From Puteibacter caeruleilacunae (GTDB lineage Bacteria > Bacteroidota > Bacteroidia > Bacteroidales > Prolixibacteraceae), in NCBI GenBank assembly GCA_005217565.1, contig SJCO01000018.1, forward strand, positions 1 to 64,000: a DNA stretch of 64,000 bases, in the 5' to 3' direction. Positions 8,759 to 17,374 of this stretch are shown here, one piece after another. Each line of letters starts with the position of its first letter. Positions within the stretch are counted from its first letter, which is position 1. The translations under genes and the position numbers were made by a program. The notes beneath the pieces are model-generated. The model made no database searches. It saw only the letters and a list, made by a program, of their open reading frames with translations, and had not been told where the DNA came from.

Positions 8759-8786
8759 AGGAAATCCTTAGGGGTTTCCTTTTTTT
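8759..8786 (+). terminator. Intrinsic terminator of the TetR-type gene
   Basis: GGAAATCC (8760-8767) pairs with GGGGTTTCC (8771-8779) around TTA, followed by a run of T. Confidence 0.75.
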
Positions 8787-8810
8787 ATGTCCTCACGCCT
8801 AATAAACTTC

Positions 8811-8846
8811 ATTTATGATGTTAAACAACATACATAAATCATAAAT
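8811..8846. promoter_or_regulatory. Operator-like dyad downstream of the TetR-type gene
   Basis: Perfect 9-bp arms ATTTATGAT (8811-8819) and ATCATAAAT (8838-8846), with a further inner GTT-AAAC-AAC dyad. It lies between the TetR-type gene and the possible small-RNA locus. The position fits a regulator binding site, but nothing in the sequence proves which protein binds. Confidence 0.35.
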
Positions 8847-8879
8847 TGACTATAGATCACCACAGCCCGAACACCTTGA

Positions 8880-9067
8880 TATTTGCGTAGTTAATAAAAG
8901 TTAAATGTATAGAAGATTGAAACATATGAAACATCTTTCCGTAACAGTAAGTGACTTTGCGTTTAAATTGGACTTAGGGGTTGATTGGTAATGTGAACAG
9001 CAAAGTTGTGAAAGGTTAATTAGTTGTTCGTTTTTTGAGAGAAGCGGTGGAGAGCCACCGCTTTTTC
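8880..9067 (+). ncRNA. Possible small RNA ending at an orphan terminator
   Basis: The 344-bp gap 8734-9077 has no credible open frame. It ends on the plus strand in an unusually strong intrinsic terminator: AGCGGTGG 9043-9050, loop AGAG, CCACCGCT 9055-9062, then T5. The TetR-type gene already has its own terminator 260 bp earlier, so something else is probably transcribed. Upstream of it, ACTTTGC (8954-8960) pairs with GCAAAGT (9000-9006) around a 39-nt loop. A weak -7-like GATATTTG lies at 8878-8885. The 5' end is a guess, and I do not recognise a known RNA family. Confidence 0.35.
9043..9067 (+). terminator. Strong plus-strand intrinsic terminator
   Basis: An 8-bp GC-rich stem (AGCGGTGG/CCACCGCT), tetraloop AGAG and T5 tail. 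On the minus strand the stem is followed by TCTCTCAAAAAA rather than T, so it serves plus-strand transcription. It sits just past the 3' end of the convergent PHP gene. Confidence 0.8.
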
Positions 9068-9077
9068 TATGTCTTTT

Positions 9078-10187
9078 TTATCGGTTGGGAACAACAATTT
9101 CTACATCTAATGGAGTATCATCTCCAACCAACAAATTATTTACCTTGTAATGTAATTTTATTTGTCTCATCTTTCTTAACTCTTCAGAGTTACCTCTTAA
9201 CTCAATTGAGACAGTCCGGTGAGCTTTTAATACAACTTTATCCTTACTTTCCACTCCTACCGATGGCCGGGATGTGGTCAGTACAAAATCTACATCAGAG
9301 TAATTATGAACTTGAATATTCTTCACCTGCTTATTACGAATCGAGAAATTGGGATTTTGAATCTCCAGGCTAGCATTAAATAATGGTGCCAGATACTCCT
9401 TTGCTCCAACAATGGTATCTCCAAAATAAGCAGCTGTTCTTCTACTAAACAAGGCTTCACGAATGGCCGACGTCGACTTCTCTTTTGCAAAAACCAAGGT
9501 CATTGGTCGATGACTTTTCTCCAGATCGAACTTCATACCAATAGGTGCATGAATATCCGAATTGGCAAACATCGTCAGTTTCTTTTCTTTTGCCCAGCCA
9601 ACAGCTTCAGGATAATACTCCTTCATATTATAGACTTCAATACCATGCAACATTCCATTTGCCAATAACTGAGAATGAACATCAAACCATTTTGTTTCAT
9701 CGGGTTGCTGCGCCTTCCATCCTGGATGATTCCAGATTAGAAAAGCACCTTGTTCTTTGGCCTCACGAATAGCTTCCATCGCTTCTTCTCGCTCCAGAAG
9801 ATTCGCATTTTTAATGAACAAAGCATTTAGATGACCCGGAGGCATCGATCGTGTAATTTCTGCAGCACGTACCAACACCAAACCAACACGGTCGGCTGCT
9901 GGTTTTGCAATCTCGTACGAACGATTATGATCTGACTGAATATCCTGTGAATGTGGGCGATATTCGATATGCTCAGTAATAGCAATAGCATCTAATCCTT
10001 CCTGCCAGGCTTCTGTCACTCTTATTGTAGGCCAAACACTACCATCAGAGAATACGGTATGCATGTGAAAATCACACTTCAACGTTAGGTATCCAGGAAT
10101 ATCGGGGATGTTAATCTCATTACGACTCTGAGCCCAGCTACAGATCGATATGATGAGAAATAATAGAATTAATCTGATCCTCTTCAT
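9078..10187 (-). CDS. PHP-domain metal-dependent phosphoesterase, secreted
   Basis: A 369-residue PHP-superfamily protein. Motifs include CDFHMHTVFSDG (H-x-H), ITEHIEY, a central NHPGW and NSDIHAP, which together supply the usual His/Asp metal ligands. A C-terminal domain of about 110 residues is beta-rich. The ATG at 10187 opens a good signal peptide (MKRIRLILLFLIISICSWAQ, cleavage after WAQ); a longer frame to 10250 would bury it, so it is rejected. The product should be periplasmic, where it may hydrolyse a phosphodiester or sugar phosphate. It is not histidinol phosphatase, since it is unlinked to his genes and exported. Substrate unknown. Confidence 0.85.
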   Translation of the reverse strand: MKRIRLILLFLIISICSWAQSRNEINIPDIPGYLTLKCDFHMHTVFSDGSVWPTIRVTEAWQEGLDAIAITEHIEYRPHSQDIQSDHNRSYEIAKPAADRVGLVLVRAAEITRSMPPGHLNALFIKNANLLEREEAMEAIREAKEQGAFLIWNHPGWKAQQPDETKWFDVHSQLLANGMLHGIEVYNMKEYYPEAVGWAKEKKLTMFANSDIHAPIGMKFDLEKSHRPMTLVFAKEKSTSAIREALFSRRTAAYFGDTIVGAKEYLAPLFNASLEIQNPNFSIRNKQVKNIQVHNYSDVDFVLTTSRPSVGVESKDKVVLKAHRTVSIELRGNSEELRKMRQIKLHYKVNNLLVGDDTPLDVEIVVPNR

Positions 10188-10364
10188 TTGGATAATAGAT
10201 TTTGAATTATTTATGATCGTTGGTTTGTATCCTGCTAAGTTAGAAATCATTCAGTAATAAAAAAATACCTATGAATATATATAAAATGGGAAAACATGTC
10301 CGGAAGGATTATTCTTTCCCCCCTATCAAAACCATCCTAAACCTATATTTTCTCTATCTGACTA

Positions 10365-10419
10365 ATAGGGAATAGATAGGGAAGACATAGGGATGATATA
10401 GAGGAAAGATAGTGAAAAC
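10365..10419 (+). repeat. Five contiguous imperfect 11-bp direct repeats
   Basis: The units are ATAGGGAATAG, ATAGGGAAGAC, ATAGGGATGAT, ATAGAGGAAAG and ATAGTGAAAAC, each starting 11 bp after the last. All begin ATAG and the first three are ATAGGGA. The upstream stretch contains CCTATC and TCTCTATC, complementary to the repeats, so the region could also fold back. One repeat per helical turn suggests a direct-repeat protein-binding array rather than coding sequence. Confidence 0.7.
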
Positions 10420-10521
10420 AAGGATCCTTCATTACACCTTCATCTGCATGGGTAGCTGTAATGTTCTAAGAAATCATATTGGAATGGATTAAATTCATGC
10501 ACTTGATCTAAATGGAATGAT

Positions 10522-10529
10522 TAAATTTG
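10522..10529 (+). promoter_or_regulatory. -7 box of dnaG
   Basis: TAAATTTG is an exact TAnnTTTG match ending 4 bp before the dnaG ATG. A TTG at 10503-10505 is 16 bp upstream, slightly short for a -33 element. The mRNA would be leaderless or nearly so if the ATG at 10534 is correct. Confidence 0.55.
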
Positions 10530-10533
10530 CACC

Positions 10534-12486
10534 ATGATTGATCCGGGAACAGTTGAACGAATTCATGATACAGCTGAGATTGCAGATGTAGTACAAGATT
10601 TTGTAACCCTCAAAAGAAGAGGTGTTAACTACATCGGTCTTTGTCCGTTTCACAATGAGAAGACACCTTCATTTATTGTTTCTCCTGCCAAAGGTATATT
10701 CAAATGCTTTGGATGTGGAAAAGGTGGCAACTCTGTAAACTTCATTATGGAGCATGAACAGCTGTCATATGTTGAAGCTTTAAGATATCTTGCCAAGAAA
10801 TATCATATTGAAATTCACGAGCAAGAGGAGACGCAAGAGCAGATAGAACAACGCAACGAGAGAGAAAGTATGATGATTGTATCAGCATACGCTCAAAAGT
10901 ACTTTACCAAGATATTACACAACGACGACCAGGGAAGAAATGTAGGTCTGGCCTATTTCCGACAGCGTGGTATACGTGATGATATTATTAAGAAATTTGA
11001 ATTAGGTTATTGTCTCGATTCTAAAAGTGGGTTTACCGATGCAGCAATGCAACAAGGTTATCAATTGGAATTTTTGGAGAAAACCGGCTTAACAATAAAG
11101 CGCGATAACTGGATACGTGACCGCTTTGCTGCAAGGGTAATTTTTCCAATTCACAACATAGCCGGAAGGGTAATTGCCTTTGGAGGTAGAACACTCAAAA
11201 GCGATAAGAAAATTGCCAAGTACCTCAACTCTCCTGAATCGGAAATCTACCACAAGAGTAACATTCTGTATGGAATGTTTCAAGCTAAGCGGGAGATTAC
11301 GAAAAAAGAACTCTGCTATCTTGTAGAGGGATATACTGACGTACTGGCATTTCATCAAGCAGGTATTGAAAATGTTGTAGCATCTTCAGGTACATCGCTT
11401 ACTTCAAATCAAATCAGGTTGATTAAGCGCTTCACTGACAATATCACAATCATTTATGATGGTGATGATGCAGGAATCAAGGCCTCCATTCGTGGTATTG
11501 ATCTAATCCTGGAGCAAGGTCTTAATGTAAAAGTGTTACTACTTCCTCAAGGGGAAGATCCAGATAGTTTTGCCCGTTCGATGAGTGCAACAGAGTTGAC
11601 GACTTACATCGAGCAGAACAAAGTAGACTTTATCAATTTCAAGACAAATCTTCTTTTGAAGAATACCGACAATGATCCTGTTACTCGCGCCAAAGTTATT
11701 AGTGAGATTGTGCGTTCTATTTCTATGATACCTGAACCTATCGTGCGATCGGTTTATATAAAAGAATGTAGTTCCTTGCTGGATGTAAAGGAAGAGATTC
11801 TTTATCAGGAAATCAGAAAAATAAAACAGAAGGAATCGGAAGATCTTCAAAACAAACAAGCTCGTCAACAAAGAATTCAAGAACAAGAAGCACCTACAAC
11901 TCCGCTGATTTCACAAGGCAAAGATCTTAAGTGCCAGGCTGAAGAGCGGGAAATCATCAGAATATTGCTGAAGTTCAAGAACTATAAACTCTTTGAGGAG
12001 ACACTTGAAGACAATACCGTGGAGATTGTAACCGTAGGCGACTTCATTGTAAATGAGATTGAAGCTGAAGAATGGACTCTTTTCAATCCTGTATATCAGA
12101 CGATTTTGGAAGAAAGCACAAACCTTCCATCCGACACAGACTTCAACTGTCAGCGTCACTTTACCATTCACCAGAATGAACAAGTCAGTCGTGTAACCAG
12201 TGATATCTTAGCTGAGAAATACACTGAAAGTAATCGTTGGAAGAACAATGGTAGCTATGTAGAATCGGAAGAAGATGTTCTCGGTTCTTTGGTACCTAAG
12301 ATTGTAATTGAATACAAGATGGCTAGAGTGAAACTGTTGGAAAAACAGATATTAGAACAAATGAACACCATCAACTTCAATGAAGATCCTGAGTCGTTCA
12401 TGCAACTTCAACAACAAATGATGAACCTTAAGAAGGTAGAAAAGGTATTGTCAGAAAATTTAGGAAAACGAGCCATTACTGGTTAA
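10534..12486 (+). CDS. dnaG: DNA primase
   Basis: A 650-residue bacterial primase that makes the RNA primers for lagging-strand synthesis. The N-terminal CHC2 zinc ribbon has C37, H40, C58 and C61 (LCPFHNEKTPSF and FKCFGCGKGG). The catalytic core follows, with the TOPRIM Glu in YLVEGYTDVLAFHQAG (E265) and the Asp pair in IIYDGDDAGIKA. The C-terminal helicase-binding part (about 470-650) is poorly conserved, as usual. It heads an operon with a PPOX-like protein, an SDR and a YkgJ protein at spacings of 15, 15 and 36 bp. Confidence 0.97.
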   Translation: MIDPGTVERIHDTAEIADVVQDFVTLKRRGVNYIGLCPFHNEKTPSFIVSPAKGIFKCFGCGKGGNSVNFIMEHEQLSYVEALRYLAKKYHIEIHEQEETQEQIEQRNERESMMIVSAYAQKYFTKILHNDDQGRNVGLAYFRQRGIRDDIIKKFELGYCLDSKSGFTDAAMQQGYQLEFLEKTGLTIKRDNWIRDRFAARVIFPIHNIAGRVIAFGGRTLKSDKKIAKYLNSPESEIYHKSNILYGMFQAKREITKKELCYLVEGYTDVLAFHQAGIENVVASSGTSLTSNQIRLIKRFTDNITIIYDGDDAGIKASIRGIDLILEQGLNVKVLLLPQGEDPDSFARSMSATELTTYIEQNKVDFINFKTNLLLKNTDNDPVTRAKVISEIVRSISMIPEPIVRSVYIKECSSLLDVKEEILYQEIRKIKQKESEDLQNKQARQQRIQEQEAPTTPLISQGKDLKCQAEEREIIRILLKFKNYKLFEETLEDNTVEIVTVGDFIVNEIEAEEWTLFNPVYQTILEESTNLPSDTDFNCQRHFTIHQNEQVSRVTSDILAEKYTESNRWKNNGSYVESEEDVLGSLVPKIVIEYKMARVKLLEKQILEQMNTINFNEDPESFMQLQQQMMNLKKVEKVLSENLGKRAITG

Positions 12487-12501
12487 AAAATATAAGAACT
12501 C

Positions 12502-12990
12502 ATGCGAACAGTAATTATCGAGAATCAACAAGAAATAGAGGACGTAATTAAAAGTTGTAAAACATGCTATATCGGGATGTCTGATTCATCTGGTCAGCCA
12601 TATGTACTTCCGATGAATTTTGGTTATGCCGATGACGAATTTATTCTTCACTCAGCACCAACGGGACGTATGATTGATATTCTTAAAGAAAATCCAAAGG
12701 TATGTATTACCCTATGTGATGGTGATGAATTATGTTGGATGCATGAGAAGGTAGCCTGTAGTTATCGCGTAAAGTCAAAAACTATTGTTGCTGAAGGGGA
12801 GGTTCGTTTTATTGAAGATTTTGATGAAAAAGAGCAATATCTTCATAAGATGATGAAACAATATACCGACAGAACCTTTAAATTTGGTGCTCCTGCTGTT
12901 CGCAATGTATGTATATTCGTTGTGAAGCCAGCAAATTTGTCGGCAAAAGAATTTGGAGCCACCCCTAACACTCCCTGGGTAAAAAAATAA
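12502..12990 (+). CDS. Pyridoxamine 5'-phosphate oxidase-like flavoprotein (NimA-type family)
   Basis: A 162-residue split-barrel protein of the PPOX-related FMN-binding group. The typical pattern is TCYIGMSDSSGQPYVLPMNF, then FILHSAPTGRMIDILKENPKVC and the ACSYRVKSKTIVAEGEVRFI strand. Relatives include NimA 5-nitroimidazole reductases and heme- or F420-linked proteins. Which cofactor is used here cannot be read off. It is probably cytoplasmic and is the second gene after dnaG with a 15-bp gap, so it should be cotranscribed. Confidence 0.85.
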   Translation: MRTVIIENQQEIEDVIKSCKTCYIGMSDSSGQPYVLPMNFGYADDEFILHSAPTGRMIDILKENPKVCITLCDGDELCWMHEKVACSYRVKSKTIVAEGEVRFIEDFDEKEQYLHKMMKQYTDRTFKFGAPAVRNVCIFVVKPANLSAKEFGATPNTPWVKK

Positions 12991-13005
12991 ATAAGTTCAA
13001 AGCAC

Positions 13006-14034
13006 ATGGTATTAGTTACAGGCGGAACAGGAATGCTTGGAGCTCACCTGATATTGCATCTTCTTAAAAAAGGAGAGCAGGTAAGAGCACTTAGAAGAAG
13101 CACCAGTGATTTAAATAAGACGATTCAAATTTTTTCGTTTTATGAAAAGGATCCCATGGAGCTATTCAACAAAATTGAATGGGTTGAAGGAGATATTCTT
13201 GAACGTCACAGTCTGGACCTAATTCTAGATGATATTACAACAATATACCATACAGCTGCCGTTGTTTCTTTTCAAAAGAAAGACAAATGGACAATGCTTG
13301 AGAACAATGTCGATGGTACTGCAAACTTAATCAATGCCGCCCTTGATGCAGGGATCAAAAAATTCTGTCATGTTAGTTCTATTGCTGCATTAGGGAAAAC
13401 GGAAAATGGAGATCCAGCTGACGAGACTACAATTTGGTCGTCGGAGAAGAAAGTATCAGCCTACAGTGAAAGTAAGTTCTTTTCAGAGATGGAAGCCTGG
13501 CGAGGTGTCAATGAAGGAATGGATGTAGTTATTGTCAATCCTTCTATAATACTTGGCCCTGGTGACTGGCACACTGGTAGTCCTAAGTACTTTTCAACAA
13601 TTGATAAAGGACTTAAGTTTTTCACTAAAGGAGCCAGTGGATATGTGGATGTAAACGACGTTTGTCGCTCTATGCTCATGTTGATCAACTCTTCAGAATG
13701 GGAGCATGTAAAAAACAAGCGTTATATTTTAAATGCTGATAATCTAGCACATCGTGATGTATTTAATAACATTGCAGATGAGCTGGGTAAAAAGAGACCA
13801 TCAATCCAAGCCAGTAAATGTATGTTAATCATTGGATGGTTACTATCATCAATCAAGGCCGCACTAACTGGAAAGGAAAGCACTTTAACCAGATCGACAT
13901 TACGCAGTGCCAATAATGTTAGTCGCTATAACGGACAATTAATAACAACAGTTATTCCATTTAATTATACCCCCATTAGCGATTCAATAAAAGAAATAGC
14001 CAAGATCTATAAACAAGCTATATCAAGCTTATAA
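13006..14034 (+). CDS. NAD(P)-dependent epimerase/dehydratase-type SDR
   Basis: An extended short-chain dehydrogenase of 342 residues. The Rossmann motif TGGTGMLG occupies residues 5-12, the catalytic Tyr-Lys pair is Y153-x3-K157 (AYSESKFFSE), and NPSIILGPGDW follows. The sequence resembles 3-beta-hydroxysteroid dehydrogenase/dihydroflavonol reductase-like members widespread in Bacteroidota, whose substrates are largely undefined. There is a hydrophobic segment near residues 262-278 (SKCMLIIGWLLSSIKAAL), which may be a membrane contact. It sits third in the dnaG operon, 15 bp after the PPOX-like gene. Confidence 0.85.
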   Translation: MVLVTGGTGMLGAHLILHLLKKGEQVRALRRSTSDLNKTIQIFSFYEKDPMELFNKIEWVEGDILERHSLDLILDDITTIYHTAAVVSFQKKDKWTMLENNVDGTANLINAALDAGIKKFCHVSSIAALGKTENGDPADETTIWSSEKKVSAYSESKFFSEMEAWRGVNEGMDVVIVNPSIILGPGDWHTGSPKYFSTIDKGLKFFTKGASGYVDVNDVCRSMLMLINSSEWEHVKNKRYILNADNLAHRDVFNNIADELGKKRPSIQASKCMLIIGWLLSSIKAALTGKESTLTRSTLRSANNVSRYNGQLITTVIPFNYTPISDSIKEIAKIYKQAISSL

Positions 14035-14070
14035 TTGCTGAAACAGCAAAAATAAAATAGTGAATAAGAG

Positions 14071-14604
14071 ATGAAGAACGAGGAGGCATTAAAGCGTTAT
14101 CATGAGATCAGGGATAAAATTGATGAACACTGTTCTAAACTATACGGTGAACATCAATCTGCTATGAAATGCGCGAAGGGATGTAGTGAGTGCTGTATGA
14201 ATTTTGATGTCTTTCCTGTTGAATTATATAGTATTCAACAAGCTTTGAAAGATTACACTCCAACAAGTGATCAATTGACACCCACAAACAGTGAATCTTG
14301 CATATTTTTAAAAGACAAAGTATGCACTATTTACGAAGCTCGACCTGTGATTTGTCGTACTCATGGTTATCCACTATTATACATGAACGATGAAAACTGG
14401 GAGCTTTCGTATTGTCCATTAAATTTTGAGGACCAGGAGCCAGATTATTTTCACTTAGAAAACACCTATCCTCAGGATCGATACAATAGTGAATTGTTTT
14501 TGGCGAACAAAGCATTTATTGAGTCAATTCCAGGGAATCCTTTCTCTGAATTTGATTTAATACCTATGAATCAGATTTTTCAGACAAAACTCTTTGAAAA
14601 ATAG
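14071..14604 (+). CDS. YkgJ-family cysteine-cluster protein
   Basis: A 177-residue YkgJ/Fli B-like protein. The signature cysteines are CAKGCSECC near residues 31-39, then CIFLKDKVCTIYEARPVICR and a late YCPLNF. The family is thought to bind a zinc or iron-sulfur cluster and its role is poorly known. It ends the dnaG operon; an AAAACAG/CTGTTTT terminator lies 32 bp after the stop. Confidence 0.88.
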   Translation: MKNEEALKRYHEIRDKIDEHCSKLYGEHQSAMKCAKGCSECCMNFDVFPVELYSIQQALKDYTPTSDQLTPTNSESCIFLKDKVCTIYEARPVICRTHGYPLLYMNDENWELSYCPLNFEDQEPDYFHLENTYPQDRYNSELFLANKAFIESIPGNPFSEFDLIPMNQIFQTKLFEK

Positions 14605-14636
14605 GCATTGTGATTAATGCTTTATAAGATGTAAAG

Positions 14637-14662
14637 AAAACAGCATAAAATTCTGTTTTTTA
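14637..14662 (+). terminator. Intrinsic terminator of the dnaG operon
   Basis: AAAACAG (14637-14643) pairs with CTGTTTT (14653-14659), loop CATAAAATT, then further T. Confidence 0.65.
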
Positions 14663-14674
14663 AATTGTCATGTT

Positions 14675-14682
14675 TAAATTTG
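14675..14682 (+). promoter_or_regulatory. Candidate -7 box for the glycosidase-like gene
   Basis: TAAATTTG matches TAnnTTTG, 37 bp before the ATG at 14720 and just after the dnaG-operon terminator. No clear -33 box. Confidence 0.45.
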
Positions 14683-14719
14683 TGATATTACATGTGACCT
14701 AACCTAACTATCTTAATAT

Positions 14720-17332
14720 ATGAAAATTGTTATTGGTATACTCCTTGCTTCCCTTTTATGTTTAATTTGTCCCTATACATGGGCAAACAAACTAATTGTC
14801 AATAGCAGGTACAGTTTCTATTCCAATGAAGATTCCATTGAGATCATTGTGGCAAATCCTACATCAAAGATTATTACTAAACTAAGCGCTAGTCATAGTA
14901 ATAGTTTAATTGATGCTCGGTACACAATAAACAAAGACAGACCATCCTGTATCAAGTTTGCCTCATCGGAGCTTTCTGAAGGGAAAAACATTGTAAACTG
15001 TGTGATTACTTATAAGGATAAAACACATGAGTCGGCAACTGTAAGTATCTTAAAGTACTCCCACAAACCGAATGAGGTAAAAGTTGATTACTTAAATGGA
15101 GGTCTTATTGTTGATGGCTTACCATTTCTTCCTTTTGGTTTTTATACCAGTTCAAATATGGGAGATCTGGCACTTCAGGAAGTTTATAACGGATTTAACT
15201 TTCTGGGGCCTTATCAGAAGATTGATGACGAAACAATTTCACAACGTAAAGCCTACATGGACCGTTGTGCCCAATTAGGAATAAAAGTTCACTACCATAT
15301 CAATGCTCTAATTGGTTCTGGACACAATAAGGGAAAACAAGAAATTACCCTTAGTGAACAAAGAAAAAGAGATGAATTGCTCAAGAAAGAAATTGAGACT
15401 TTTAAAGATCATCCTGCTCTCCTCTCCTGGTATTTAAATGATGAACCGTTGGGACAAGGAAGAGATCCGAAGCTAATTGAACGTGCATATCAATTGGTAA
15501 AAGAACTTGATCCACATCATCCTGTAAGCATTGTTTTTATGATGCCACATCGCGCTAATGAATTTGCAAATGCAATGGATATTGCAATGACAGATCCATA
15601 CCCTGTACCTGGTCCGTTGAACAAAGTCCCTGAGTCCGTTGATCATTTAATGCGACATTTTAAATATCAGAAAGCAGTTTGGCTAGTACCTCAGGCTTTT
15701 GGAGGAGGAGAATTCTGGGAAAGGGAGCCTACAGCAGGAGAAATAAGAGCGATGACCTACGCTGGATTGATCCGCGGAGCTATGGGAATTCAGTATTTCA
15801 TTCGCCAGGCACCTCATATCAGACCTAAGTCGAGAACCACATGGAATGAATGCTCCAAGTTGGCACTAGAGTTTCAATCGCTTGTTCCATGGCTCTATTC
15901 TGGAGAAGGACAGATAAAACTTACAACGAACAATCCATCGATCTTAGCTGCAGCATGGAAATATAAAGGATCCTTGTTGGTAGCCGCAGTGAATATGGAG
16001 AACAAACCACTGCAACTTGAAATAAATATTGCTGAACAAACTAAAGCAACACAAGCTGAAGTTATTTTTGAGAATCGAAAGACAGCATTTGAAGAAGGTA
16101 TAATTAATGAATTTATAGATGCTCATGGCACTAGAATTTATGTCATTGAAAATCCTAACACAACAAATCTGGAAAATGTTAGTCTAAACAATCTGACAAT
16201 TAATCCAGGTTTTGAATACTGTCCGACACCTGGAACCTTATCTGGCTGCTATACCTCATCAGCTCTGGCACCAGACTATAAAGGAGAAACCTATTTTATT
16301 GATTCTCGCCAGGCAGTAGAAGGACTTCGATCATTACGTGTAAATCTTCCAGAACCAGATTGTGGTTTAGATTTTCGATTTTACAAATCGATTATCTCAC
16401 AGGGTACAAGTTATCAGTTCTCTGTTTGGGCCAAATGTACAGCTGACAACCAAGCAACATTTTCATTAAAGCTTGATGAACTAGGGATGGAGAAAACCTT
16501 CACTCCAACCCCTGAATGGAAAAAGTATAATTTCTATTTTAAGTTGGATAAGCCTGTGAGTACTGTACATCCCAAGTTAACAACCAATGGAAAAGGTACG
16601 ATATGGTTTGACCTATTGCAATTAACTCCGGAACCTTCGATTAATCTATCACTGGATCCATCACATGGAGCTAAAGTTACTTTGCAGTCGGGAACAACAA
16701 ATGGAATAATACGCTACACAATTAATGGAGGAAAAGTAACAGGAGGAGCCAAGAGGTACCGTAATCCGTTTAGCATACATAAAAAAAGAACCATTACTGC
16801 TGGAGTTTTTGTTGGTGATAAGAAAGTTGCTGAAAGTTCGAGAACAATCAACATTCATAAGGCAATAAATAAATCGATAAATTATACAATTCCGTATTCC
16901 GATAAATACTCCTCAAAAGGAGACGTTAGTCTTTTAGATGGCGTGACAGGTAGCACCACCTATTCTGATGAAACCTGGATGGGATATGAAGGTACAGATA
17001 TAGATTTAACAATCGATTTGAACACAACAATCAAAGTTGAGCGAATAGCTACTAATTTCCTCCTTAGTGTTAATGACGGTATACATCCGCCAGAAAAAAT
17101 TGAGGTTTTATTATCAAACAATGGTAAAGAGTTTGAGAAATGGGGTGAAGTAGTTCTTTCTGAAGGATCAAAACAAGCACCTCCTTCAATATTGCCAGTT
17201 ACAATTGATCGTACTGCAGCAAAAGCCAGATATATTCAATTTAAGGTAAAGAGCCAGGGAACAGTTCCTCCCGGATTCTTATTTTCCGGAACAAAATGTT
17301 GGCTATTTATTGACGAAATAATTGTAGAATAA
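14720..17332 (+). CDS. Secreted multidomain glycoside hydrolase-like protein
   Basis: An 870-residue exported protein. A signal peptide ends near residue 22 (CPYTWA-N). Residues about 25-115 are an Ig-like beta domain, and about 130-445 resemble a TIM-barrel glycosidase with the acidic run WYLNDEP (D241, E242) and IQYFIRQAPHIRP. Residues about 485-635 look like a jelly-roll carbohydrate-binding module. About 640-715 match the chitobiase/hexosaminidase C-terminal type (LDPSHGAKVTL, RYTINGG), and about 725-870 an F5/8 type C (discoidin) domain. The domains point to periplasmic or surface polysaccharide breakdown, but the enzyme family and substrate are not certain. It is convergent with a Gfo/Idh oxidoreductase and shares its terminator. 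Confidence 0.75.
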   Translation: MKIVIGILLASLLCLICPYTWANKLIVNSRYSFYSNEDSIEIIVANPTSKIITKLSASHSNSLIDARYTINKDRPSCIKFASSELSEGKNIVNCVITYKDKTHESATVSILKYSHKPNEVKVDYLNGGLIVDGLPFLPFGFYTSSNMGDLALQEVYNGFNFLGPYQKIDDETISQRKAYMDRCAQLGIKVHYHINALIGSGHNKGKQEITLSEQRKRDELLKKEIETFKDHPALLSWYLNDEPLGQGRDPKLIERAYQLVKELDPHHPVSIVFMMPHRANEFANAMDIAMTDPYPVPGPLNKVPESVDHLMRHFKYQKAVWLVPQAFGGGEFWEREPTAGEIRAMTYAGLIRGAMGIQYFIRQAPHIRPKSRTTWNECSKLALEFQSLVPWLYSGEGQIKLTTNNPSILAAAWKYKGSLLVAAVNMENKPLQLEINIAEQTKATQAEVIFENRKTAFEEGIINEFIDAHGTRIYVIENPNTTNLENVSLNNLTINPGFEYCPTPGTLSGCYTSSALAPDYKGETYFIDSRQAVEGLRSLRVNLPEPDCGLDFRFYKSIISQGTSYQFSVWAKCTADNQATFSLKLDELGMEKTFTPTPEWKKYNFYFKLDKPVSTVHPKLTTNGKGTIWFDLLQLTPEPSINLSLDPSHGAKVTLQSGTTNGIIRYTINGGKVTGGAKRYRNPFSIHKKRTITAGVFVGDKKVAESSRTINIHKAINKSINYTIPYSDKYSSKGDVSLLDGVTGSTTYSDETWMGYEGTDIDLTIDLNTTIKVERIATNFLLSVNDGIHPPEKIEVLLSNNGKEFEKWGEVVLSEGSKQAPPSILPVTIDRTAAKARYIQFKVKSQGTVPPGFLFSGTKCWLFIDEIIVE

Positions 17333-17333
17333 G

Positions 17334-17374
17334 GATAAAAAAAAGAGAGTCTTTTCGACTCTCTTTTTTTTATT
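17334..17374. terminator. Bidirectional terminator between convergent genes
   Basis: GAGAGTC (17345-17351), loop TTTTC, GACTCTC (17357-17363), flanked by A8 on the left and T8 on the right. Confidence 0.9.

Larger units (their letters stand above)
10188..10533. other. Divergent promoter region with tandem 11-bp repeats
   Basis: The 346-bp spacer between the PHP gene (minus) and dnaG (plus) holds a small hairpin (GGAAGGA 10302-10308, TCTTTCC 10313-10319). A pyrimidine-rich stretch follows (10315-10360), then five contiguous imperfect 11-bp repeats (10365-10419). The dnaG -7 box is at 10522-10529. No gene was seen. Confidence 0.6.
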
